Origin: Eunapius fragilis
Taxonomy: Eukaryota > Porifera > Demospongiae > Spongillida > Spongillidae
Reading direction: 5' to 3'
Length of the DNA stretch: 64,000 nucleotides
Assembly: GCA_963681505.1 (NCBI GenBank)
Contig: OY811971.1
Location: 21,294,876-21,358,875, forward strand
Made by a program: the position numbers and the translations under genes. Each line of letters starts with the position of its first letter. Position 1 is the stretch's first letter. Shown in pieces: positions 48,116 through 57,827 of this stretch. Under the pieces are notes generated by a model. That model searched no databases. It was not told where the DNA came from and saw only the letters and a program-made list of their open reading frames with translations.

Positions 48116-48880
48116 ATGAGTAAAAGGCGCGCAGAACGTGACGAAACGACTCCAACTGCTTCAGATCGTGAAGCAGGAAAAAAGAGGCTTCATACGGACA
48201 GAAGCTATACTCAATTGGAACTAAAGAGCTTTTTTTCTGCATCTAGCTCTCAGGCACCCTTTGAAACTGTAAGAAAATGTGGAATTAAAATTTACACAGT
48301 AAGCGAGATTCATGATGCCGGCAGTGAGATGGAACATAAATTTAGAATCTTTTGGAACGATAAAGCGGAAGAAATATGCGGCAGCAAAGCAACTATGGCT
48401 CTTTTGAAAACCAAGCAATCGATTCAAGGTGCAATACACAGCGCTTGGATTATTCGAAAGACAGATTACCTCTTGATAGAAGTTGATCATCTGCGCCAAG
48501 TAGCTACAGACGTTTACAAAGACAAAGTTATCGAAAAGCTCAAATCCATAGAATGCAATGCCGAAAGAATGAGCAAAGCTAGTTCAGCAGTAGCATCTTT
48601 GTACTCTAAATTAACTCCTCAATCCTCTTATGCTGATCGAATGCAAGTGGGTGAAAGCATACATAAAGCGATGGAAGAGCTTCAGGAGGCTTTACGCAAA
48701 GCCATACAACGGTTAAGAAATGCTGTACTGAAGGCAGTAGTAAAAGAAGAAAAGGCCTTCACTATGCCTGGTTGTTCCAAAATAACCGACGAAGAACTTT
48801 CATCTGTTGTAGAGGATGTAAAAGACAGTCCTGAAGCATGTAACAAAATTCCTGGAATTAATGAATACGATTCGGATTAA
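48116..48880 (+). CDS. Unknown 254-aa protein divergent from the OTU gene
   Basis: A single uninterrupted frame starts at ATG 48116 (MSKRRAERDE) and ends TAA at 48880. The N-terminal 35 residues are basic and polar (KKRLHTDR), as in a nuclear signal. A mixed alpha/beta-like part follows (IKIYTVSEIHDAGSEMEHKF). Residues about 125-215 are strongly helical with heptad-like spacing (coiled coil likely), and the tail is acidic (ELSSVVEDVKDSPEA). I do not recognise the family. Its position, head to head with a transposase-like gene across a 100-bp promoter, suggests an accessory protein of the same element or a host gene whose promoter was captured. Confidence 0.6.
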   Translation: MSKRRAERDETTPTASDREAGKKRLHTDRSYTQLELKSFFSASSSQAPFETVRKCGIKIYTVSEIHDAGSEMEHKFRIFWNDKAEEICGSKATMALLKTKQSIQGAIHSAWIIRKTDYLLIEVDHLRQVATDVYKDKVIEKLKSIECNAERMSKASSAVASLYSKLTPQSSYADRMQVGESIHKAMEELQEALRKAIQRLRNAVLKAVVKEEKAFTMPGCSKITDEELSSVVEDVKDSPEACNKIPGINEYDSD

Positions 48881-50133
48881 ACGGTTAATTTTTTAAATGC
48901 ACGTGATATAGGATCCCATCGTGCGTGCACACGTTGTTTGATTCGCAGTTTGCAGCTTGATCTCTTGACATAATTTGCTACGTTCATATTATGGTACGTT
49001 TATCCTCATTGAAAAAATTCGTTGTGTTCACGTTTTGAAGTCGAACTTTATTGCAACCATCATAGTAGCAGGGGCGGATATAAGATTTCGTGGTTGGGGG
49101 GGGGGCTAAGGGACAGGCGAGGGTAGGAAGGATACTCCTCCCCCTAGCAAGGGGTGTGGGTTACAAAACATAACATAATAATACAGATGTGAATTTACTT
49201 GTTTCCACAGGCTGACACTGCCTTCGCATCGTTTAAGCCACACCCCCTTCTGTAAGTCTAAGAATATTTGATTTCTGATTTGGGTTGCCCCTGCATGTAT
49301 CCGCCGTTGAGTAGTAGGTTAGGGACAGAGGTACATATGCTACAAGTTCCCACATATGTTTATACCCCAACATTAGGGTGGGAAATAATGGATGTGACAA
49401 GTGGTCCATCATTGGAGTTGTTATGTTGTTGTTACACTGATGTTATATTCATGTAGGCTCCTAAGTGTCCCCAACCTAAATTAGTTTGGATTACTACTTA
49501 CACTACTAAGTAGCTGGGGTTGAGACTACAAACAAGCTTTTGAAGGTATGGGGGTGATAGAAACCTAAATGTACATGTACATACAGTGGTAATTATTTCA
49601 CAAATGGCCTCCATGTATGTATGTACATGTACCACTGACGTATGTACATGTATTATAAGCTAATCTTTCAGTACAGTACATTGTACCCTGTTTTGGATGA
49701 CAGACAGTTGCTATGGCTTTGTATGGTTCGTAGCCAGGGGCGTGGTTATGTATGGGTGTGGTTATGTATGGGTGTAGCCAGGGGTGTGGTTAGGTATGAG
49801 TGTAGCCAGGGGTGTGGTTAGGTATGATGTAGTCAGGGTGTGGTTAGGTATGATGTAGTCAGGGTGTGGTTAGGTGGTAAGTCCTTATAGAGTGTGATGA
49901 CTATAAGATGTGACAGAGAAACGTATCAGTTATTTTGTGCACCTAACTGCAATGCAGCATACTGTGTTGTGTTAGATGATAAACTGTGAGCCAGGTCTTT
50001 GTCTGCATGCGTTTTATGATTGGAGACTGTGGGGGGATGTCAACCCTCAGTGGTTTAGAATCACCTCCCCATATTATCTGCCATCTTATATATATTCATT
50101 GGGAACTGAAGCAAAATGTGATAAGCTGTAAAT
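48881..50133. other. Gene-free stretch with short repeats
   Basis: It holds a G-rich transposon fragment (GCAGGGGCGGATATAAG at about 49068), a TGTACATGTAC-rich palindromic patch at 49570-49655 and a tandem array at about 49735-49880. Confidence 0.4.
49735..49880 (+). repeat. About 28-bp tandem repeat
   Basis: GGTGTGGTTAGGTATGATGTA followed by GTCAGG-type units occur about five times. Confidence 0.85.
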
Positions 50134-51066
50134 GGGGCAGTGCAAGAGAAAACTGGGCTTATGTGATTTTTAACATTTCTTCGATTCATTTTGCAGTACC
50201 GTTGCGACCTTTAAAGCTCTGTCCTTCAAACTTACTACATATATTACCGGACCATTCTAACTACTGCATTTTGTTGTCGAATGTTTTTTATTTACTCCCT
50301 GGGGGGTCCTCATGATTAAACAACCAGAACAGTTAGATTTCAATGGATCTCGATGAAAGAATGCCTTTTCGCGTTCAAATTTGCAGCACCATTTACAACA
50401 CTGCACCCGCTATTTTTTCCGCCTTTTCGTTTGAGATGTTATGAGTGGCTACAAAACTGCGGCGTTTGAAAGTTGTCGTTCATTTCTCTTCCGATTGCTC
50501 TGCCATTGTGCTGTCATTGCTATTTTAACCCCGTGACTGCAAGACACTGCCCATCAAGTGCCCCACCCTCCCTCGAATCGACAGCCCAGGCCATCCGGAG
50601 GTGGACCTGGCATTTTGCAAGTAGCTTGTCACGTGAGCATCACTAGGTTACACCGGTCAGCGTCAGTCTCCATCAGTTGCGTAAACGAGTTGGGAGTTTA
50701 CGGTGGCGCGTGGCGACATGAAAACGTCGAATTGATCGAGCCTACGTGATCCAAAGGCTAAGATAACGTGCGTAAGCTCAAACCCTTTTGCAATCACATA
50801 TTGTAGTTGAGCTTGTATGTTTGTTCATTTCTACGAGGGTGATTCGTTTTTTTTTCTTGGACACAGGCCACACGTGCTGTCACTCGTGTATTTGTGACTG
50901 AGATATAATCGCTACACGCCATCCTACTTAAACTCGACCGACGCAGAGTTTGTGTTTACTGCAAGGTACACATGAAGACAATTTGGAATGGTACGTTACC
51001 CTAGTAGTTTACACCCATGCCAGTTTATAAAATCCGGTGTTATGGAGACTGTTGCCTGTGAGCAGC
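50134..51066 (+). repeat. Left arm of a large inverted repeat
   Basis: About 930 bp run from GGGGCAGTGCAAGAG to TGCCTGTGAGCAGC and match 52475-53410 in reverse complement with few differences, except for the 189-bp block at 50348-50536. No long open frame is present. The arms and their 1.4-kb spacer could be a large foldback element or an inverted duplication. Confidence 0.95.
50348..50536 (+). repeat. 189-bp block, same orientation in both arms (left copy)
   Basis: It starts TCTCGATGAAAG and ends AACCCCGTGA. Its partner at 53009-53197 is in direct, not inverted, orientation although everything around it is inverted. Confidence 0.95.
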
Positions 51067-51822
51067 AAAGTGATGACCAATCAGTTTACACCACTGATGG
51101 CATAACATACACTCTGCCAGTATTATATGGCCACAATGGTGCTGTTGACAATACTCAGACCCCCAAAATTTATGCCTTCTACACATGGAAATCTTGTACA
51201 CACAATTGTCTGTATGGTGTGTACACATTGACTACATAGTCTCTCACTACAAGTCACACACAAAATAACTGTGTGCACACACTCCCACACAAATATGCCA
51301 CAGTTCTTGGGGTAGGCAGTATGCAGTGTGCCTCTTCATATGGCTTGCTTGCATTCAGACCATACCACTCAGGTATGCTTGCTCTTATTAGATGCACTTG
51401 TATGTGTTGCCTGTGTCTGTGCATGTGTGTATTGAGGTACTTTTATTTATGTCATTGTGGGGGCTCCTCCTCAGCCTTGTTTGTTAGGCCTCTTGTCTGT
51501 GGCTAGAGGTTCAGTCAAGGAACCTGTGGTGTTTGATAGTGTACATGTGCATGCATGCACGTCTGCATGTGTGTGTGTGCAAGTGTGTGTGTGTGTGTGT
51601 GTTCATGCATGCACTCGTGCGCATATGTGTATGTGTGTGCATGTATGGTTATTTGTGTGTGTGCATGTGTTTTCACATACATGTATGTGTGTGCATGTGT
51701 GTGTGTGCATGTGTGTATTGAGGTACTTTAAGCATTGCTGAACAATTTATGTCATTGTGGGGGCTCTCCTCAGCCTTGTTTGTTATGTCTCTTGTTTGTA
51801 GCTAGAGGTTTGTGTATATGTA

Positions 51823-51854
<32 letters not shown>

Positions 51855-51937
51855 TGTGTGTGTTATGTGTGTGTGTGTGAATATACCGGTATATGTGTGC
51901 ATGTGTGTGTTTTTGTGTGTGCATGTGTGAGTGTGTA

Positions 51938-51976
<39 letters not shown>

Positions 51977-52474
51977 ATAGACATAAAAGTACAATGCATT
52001 GGAAGACATGTTTGGGGAGGTGGGAGGGACTTAATGGTTGACCTTATAAAACCCACTGTGTTGTGGTTTTGACTCATCATGAGGGCTTTATAAGCTATGG
52101 TGTGTTATTCATTGTATAGTGTGGTGGGGTGTGTATGTGTGGTGTGCATATGTGTGCATGAGTGTATGCGTGTGTATTTGTGTGTGCAAGTGTGTATGTG
52201 TGTGGAGGGGATATTTTCTGCTGGAGGGGGGGGTCCATCATGAATAATCAACAGGGGAGGGTGCCGGAGGGCCCATCCGTGCAAAGCGCGGAAGCTTTTG
52301 GGGGTCCCGCACTTGTGCACTGGACGATACGCTATATCACGTGGGGTGTTGTTAATTGCTTTCGTTAATAGTATTGATACTTAATTTTATTCATCATCAG
52401 ATCTGGGGGGGGGGGGGGGGTCCGGACACCACCGAACCCCCCCCCCCCCCCCCCCCCCCCCCTGTACCCGCCAC
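51067..52474. repeat. Spacer: TG-rich tracts and a duplicated segment
   Basis: TG/CATG dinucleotide tracts lie at 51570-51720, 51815-51975 and 52125-52205. A block with ATTGAGGTACTTT, TTATGTCATTGTGGGGGCTC and CTCAGCCTTGTTTGTTA occurs twice (about 51430-51510 and 51715-51810). G- and C-runs at 52403-52462 border the right arm. The His/Thr or Cys/Val frames over the TG tracts are not genes. Confidence 0.8.
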
Positions 52475-53410
52475 TGCTGCTCACAGGCAACAGTCTCCAT
52501 AACACCGGATTTTATAAACTGGCATGGGTGTAAACTACTAGGGTAACGTACCATTCCAAATCGTCTTCATGTGTACCATGCAGTAAACACAAACGCTGCG
52601 TCGGTCCAGTTTAAGTAGGATGACGTGTAGTGATTATATCTCAGTCACAAATACACGAGCGACAGCACGTGTGGCCTGTGTCCGAGGAAAAAAAAAAAAA
52701 AACGAATCACCCTCGTAGAAATGAACAAACATACAAGCTCAACTAAAATACGTGATTGCAAAAGGGTTTGAGCTTATGCACGTTATCTTAGCCTTTGGAT
52801 CACTTAGGCTCGATCAATTCGACGTTTTCATGTCGCCACGCGCCACCGTAAACTCCCAACTCGTTTATGCAACTGATGGAGATGCAGACCGGTGTAACCT
52901 AGTGATGATCACGTGACAAGCAACTTGCAAAATGCCAGGTCCACCTCCGGATGGCCTGGGCTATCGATTCGAGGGAGGGTGGGGCACTTGATGGGCAGTG
53001 TCTCGCAGTCTCGATGAAAGAAAGCCTTTTCGCGTTCAAATTTGCAGCACCATTTACAACACTGCACCCGCTATTTTTTCCGCCTTTTCGTTTGAGATGT
53101 TATGAGTGGCTACAAAACTGCGGCGTTTGAAAGTTGTCGTTCATTTCTCTTCCGATTGCTCTGCCATTGTGCCGTCATTGCTATTTTAACCCCGTGATCC
53201 ATTGAAATCTAACTGTTCTGGTTGTTTAATCATGAGGACCCCCCAGGGAGTAAATAAAAAACATTCGACAACAAAATACAGTAGTAAAATGGTCCGGTAA
53301 TATATGTAGTAAGTTTGAAGGACAGAGCTTTAAAGGTCACAACAATACTGCAAAATGAATCGAAGAAATGTTAAAAATCACATAAGCCCAGTTTTCTCTT
53401 GCACTGCCCC
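52475..53410 (-). repeat. Right arm of the large inverted repeat
   Basis: This is the reverse complement of 50134-51066 apart from the direct-oriented block at 53009-53197 and small changes (for example a longer A-run near 52686). Confidence 0.95.
53009..53197 (+). repeat. 189-bp block, same orientation in both arms (right copy)
   Basis: Same length as the left copy and near-identical. It is flanked on the left by GTGTCTCGCAG and on the right by TCCATTGAAATC, that is by the outer and inner flanks of the left copy exchanged. Confidence 0.95.
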
Positions 53411-54237
53411 AAATGCTACCTACTGGCTTATTGTTGAGTTGATAGCGTGGGCTGGCCTTCTTCAAATGAATTTTTCTTTGTGAAAGTCCGAGTACTCACT
53501 AAGAACGCCAATAGCTTGCTTAGATCCTGATGCCTGTGTATTTTTGGAATAATTGGAAGTTTTGAATGGAGCATCACTTCATTAACAAAGTTCGGGAGTC
53601 ATGCAGGGTGTGTGGTCACTTGCTAATGGCATCTGACAAGAAACCAGGGCATTTAAATCCATGCACAGGTACAGGGGGCTGAGCTGGTAGATACTCCCAG
53701 TATTTCTTGCTAACTTTTAGTAATTTGATTGCCTTCAGAAAAAAGCTGGGTAGAAACCATTACTAATATATTTACCTTTACATGTAGTTGCCTCTTCGTA
53801 CCAACCTTTATTTCTGTCACAGGCTTGGCGAATCGCTTCTGTATCTAAGAAGCCGCAGTTTGCAGTAGCAAGTAGGCTATGCCTCGTGGTTGGCGACACA
53901 AATAGAAAAAAGTGTTCATTTCCTTGTACGGTGTTAAAATGGCGGTTAGTCCATCGGTTAACTCACATTCCAAAGGTCTTTGGTTGTCAAGGTTGTTGTT
54001 AATCTATGAATGCCCAAGCATACGCTCTCGCAAAGTTCCCACAAAAATGTACACAGCTATACAAAATTCTGTTAGGCATACGAAAATAAAAAGCTCCTTG
54101 CACCATGAAAAAAAAAAGCAATATAGTAGTTCAAAATGATGTGTTGAAACTTTTGCGGGAACAAAGCGGGAACCATGGGTTCCCGCGCGAGCATCGTTGT
54201 TTAATTTTTGTAAACTTAACATCTATTTTTACTCAAT
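53411..54237. other. Upstream flank of PiggyBac copy
   Basis: No gene is seen. A palindrome GCGGGAACCATGGGTTCCCGC lies at about 54165; CGGGAACC words recur at 56394, 57370 and about 57583, on both sides of the transposase relic. Confidence 0.4.
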
Positions 54238-56290
54238 ATGGCACCCGGTTTAAAAGTCGGTGATCTTGTGCAAGCTGATGCAGTAACAGTGCTTGGTGGT
54301 CGACGTGCTGGTGACATGTGTGGTCCTTGGACACGTAAAAGGGTCCTCCATGGGTCGGTTGTCGAAGTTGTAGGTAACAGGCGTCAAAGAAAGTTTAAAG
54401 TAAAGTGGGATGAATGCGACGATGAATCCATGCTTCACCGCGAGCGCGTGAGAGGTTATGGCCATGGATACAACAGTAGAGTCTGACGCAACAGAGTGTT
54501 CTGACAGTAGCGATTCAGATCGAGAAGAGTTCCACAATCCGGAAAACGATCGCACACTGACAGAGATGGACCCATTGAAGCCACACGGAACAAGCTGGAA
54601 TGTTCAAAGTGAGATCGACATGAACTTTGATCAAGGTTGGCATTCCAATCATCAAATAGCCTGGGTAGCAGGAACTCCTGTATTAGCTCAACGAACTCCA
54701 TTACACTATTTTGAGATCATGTTTCCTGTGGATGAAGCCAATGACTGGATCATGAAGACCAATTCCTCATTGCTGAAGCTTAATCGGAGATCTCAAACAA
54801 AATGTGAGTATTTTATTTTCGCTTTTGGGGTTTAATACTGGTGATAAGTCTTGGGTCAGAACCAAACAAGCGCAACTATTGGATTGAAGAAAATGAAGCT
54901 GATTCTAATGAGCTGTTTCCACAGCACTCATTTGGCTCACAGTTTGGAATCTAATGCTTTGAAGACATCCTGCGCTGCTTGACCTTTGGTGATAGTGATC
55001 CTAATGATCGTTGGTCATTTATCTGCCCCCTTCTGACAGCTATCAACCAGAGACGACAGCAAGTTTATCATTCCATCGTTAACTTATGTCATCCTGGATA
55101 AGTAGAAAGCAAGACTATACATTGGTTGGAATTCCACACTTGACAAAGATAATTAGAAAACCTAAAGGTGTAGGCACAGAGGTAAAGTGTCTTGCAGATG
55201 GTGTTGTTGGGATAATGCTGCAGCTTGAGATATGTGAAGGTAAGGAAACCGAAGCACAAAGAAGTGATCGCATTTGTCTGCTGGTGCAGCTCAAACTCTC
55301 AGACTTAGTGAACCATGGCATGGCTCTGGAAGGATTGTAGTTGCATTTTCTTCAGTTACTACAGCCATTGAGTGCAAAAAGAAAAGCCTTTTCTACAGTG
55401 ATATTGCGTCTCGAGAATTTCCAAAGGATTATTTAGATGATCCTTCCAAGTACGCTGCCAAGGGAAGTCACATAACATTGACAACAACAATTGAAAACTG
55501 CAAGCTTATATCTTTGGGATGGAAAGACAAAACCATCGAAAAGTTCATTTCCACTTGTGGCACCACTCAGCCTGGCACACCCCACCAGAAGTATCGCTAC
55601 TCACATGATGGTGATGTGGTAGTCTCTGAAGTTCCACGTCCTCAGCATGTCTCACAATACTTTGATGCTGCATCTAAGATTGATTGCACAATCATTTCAG
55701 ACAAGGATTGGTAAACATTGAAGATGCATGGGGGACACAGACATGGTGGCACTGCATTGCTGCTACATTCTTTGGCGTCGTTGTCACTGATTCATTGATT
55801 ACATACAACTATGAACACCGTGTGGCGTATACAACACGTGGTTACTCGCTATATTTTCAACACAGTGCTAGGACATGATACAGTCCCTCAAAGAAGGCAG
55901 TCTGTGCCATCACTTCTCCCACCCATTGCTGTTCCATTTCAAGCCCACCCACTTAGAAAATTGTCGCAGCTTTCTATGTACAAAGGCAAAAAACCAACTA
56001 AGGAAGGAGCACCTAGCCTGTAATGCTTGTGGAGAGAAGTGCAACGCTCACTTTTATTGTACAACATGCTCAGATGAATCTCGTGGTGCAATAGTGGCAG
56101 TGTGTGGGCATGGTTCTTTTCGTGGTACAGAGTGTCATTCTTTTCATTGTCTCAATCCCATTTACATTCTGTGCATGCTTGCTGTGGTTACTGTTTACTC
56201 GTGTATGCCAGTTGAACTTTGTAACAAGCTGTTTGGTATGAATGCTGACAAAACGTGCATCTTTGTTACACAATGCATCAGTGTTGATTT
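54238..56290 (+). pseudogene. PiggyBac-type transposase, frameshifted
   Basis: Six or more pieces in shifting frames give the whole family layout. It begins with a small chromo/SH3-like domain (54238-54486; VGDLVQADAV, CGPWTRKRV, KFKVKWDECDD). An acidic linker (SDSSDSDREE) and the pre-catalytic region (LHYFEIMFPVDEANDWI, then FEDILRCLTFGDSD) follow. The catalytic region has HLTKIIRKPKGVGTEVKCLADG (55140), REFPKDY, FISTCGTTQPG and HNHFRQGLVNIEDAWGTQTWW (about 55690-55745). A C-terminal Cys/His cluster (CNACGEKC...CTTC...CGHG, about 56020-56150) closes it. Shifts occur near 54470, 54835, 55285 and 55690, with stops at 54952 and 55100. Codons expected before MSSW at 55086, where the first catalytic Asp normally lies, are missing. 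The element cannot encode an active enzyme. Confidence 0.8.
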
Positions 56291-56483
56291 TATTTTGAAA
56301 ATCAAAACGAATTCAAGTACATGTACAGTTATTTAATTTTAGAGCACAATGTTTCAATGAATATCAATAGTGCATTTTGATTCATGCGGTTAGCGGGAAC
56401 CAACTGCCAAACTTTTAGCAACTACTATTTGTGTTACATTTCAGATTTACGTTTTGATATGAATGGGGAGGAAATGGATATCA

Positions 56484-57282
56484 GGTCATTCCATGTCCTG
56501 ACAAGAATGAACCCCTCAGATTTGTGTGCAATTTATCATATTTGCTTGACCTAATATGGATGTTACTTTAACGCATTAATTTTTAAAATCTCACGAGTGG
56601 TTTACGAATTAACACCATCATGAATAATTAATTGTTTTTCACTCATAACTCCCTACTCACAGAACTTGTATGGCTATTGTGTTGGCATCAAATTGAAGCT
56701 CTCTTAGTGTACAATCCGACTATAATATGTTTCTGTGGGAGAGGCGAAAGGGTTAAAATGTTTATACAGCACGGTTTTCAATATTTAGGTCACTTGCAGG
56801 GTGATACTCAAGAATTTTGTTTTTGTATATGAAAACTGTTCATTGTCCTTACATTTAAAAAAATAAAAAGTTTGAGTATCAGCTAGTTCTGGGAACTGCA
56901 GAAGGTTAAAGGGCAAGACGCCATTTTTAATTTCTTTATAGTTCATTTTAGCACTAATGAGAAGTGTTTAGATACGTCTCAAGGGTATTACATAATACTA
57001 TCACAACAGTAAGAAAGGGTGTTGGTAATTTTTAAAAATGAGTTTTAGTTCATCGAATTGAGCATTTATTAGCCATACACGTTCTGTGAGTAGGAAATTA
57101 TGAGTCTTCAAAGTGGAGAATAATTAATTATTCATGACAATGTTAATTCGTAAACCACTCGTGAGATTTTAAAAATTAATGCGTTAAAGTAACATCCATA
57201 TTATGTCAAGCAAATATGATAAATTGCACACAAATCTGAGGGGTACATGCCAATTCATTCTTGTCAGGGCAAGGAATGACCC
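56484..57282. mobile_element. Foldback element, about 800 bp
   Basis: GGTCATTCCATGTCCTGACAAG at the left pairs with CTTGTCAGGGCAAGGAATGACC at the right. The inverted match continues inward for about 190 bp per side (TTAACGCATTAATTTTTAAAA, CGTAAACCACTCG, CTCACAGAAC). The centre is single-copy and non-coding. Target duplications are not evident. Confidence 0.85.
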
Positions 57283-57774
57283 TATCTTTCTTCTAGCTGT
57301 AGCATCAATTAGAATGCATGCATGACTATTAATTGCCGTCCAAAATGATGTTGAACATACCGATCCAGCGGGAACCGCCCATACATGACGTTACACAAAG
57401 ATGGTGTTTTTAGCAAACCTGTCACCATTTGTGCATTAATATCTTAGGAACGAACAATCACAAAGGCCCCTTTTAAATACCTAACCCTAACCCTAAGCAC
57501 AACAAATCCACTAGTATACAGCATAAGTATAAAGCTCATTCTATGTTCCTTGTTTGACTTATATCGAGCTAAAAGTTGTTCCCGCCAGGGAACCTGCGTT
57601 GCCGCAATGTTCATACATTAAAGGCATGACATCATCATTTCAATTTTTTGTAAAACAAGCATACTGAGGTAATGTACTTGAACCTACATGTACTAAACAA
57701 ATCCTTGCCACTTGTAACCAGTAGTCACAATCACAATTGAGCATCGTGTAACTTCAATGGGTATCTTGACTTGT
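57283..57774. other. Gene-free stretch
   Basis: No gene is seen. Two to three CCCTAA units at about 57483-57495 are too few to mean more than chance. CGGGAAC words lie at 57370 and 57585. Confidence 0.4.
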
Positions 57775-57827
57775 ACAAGTAAATAAAAACATTCTCTAAC
57801 GAGAAAGTTGTTGGTTTATAGGATTGG
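57775..57827 (+). mobile_element. Single end of the hairpin MITE (copy F)
   Basis: ACAAGTAAATAAAAACATTC and the next ~30 bases match the family end exactly, then the match stops. The other end is absent, so this is a truncated or solo terminus. Confidence 0.8.

Noticed and set aside
51533-52320. Cys/Val and His/Thr-rich frames
   Set aside because: They are translations of TG/CA dinucleotide tracts.
57481-57496. Interstitial telomere repeat
   Set aside because: Only two to three CCCTAA units, too few to support a telomeric origin.
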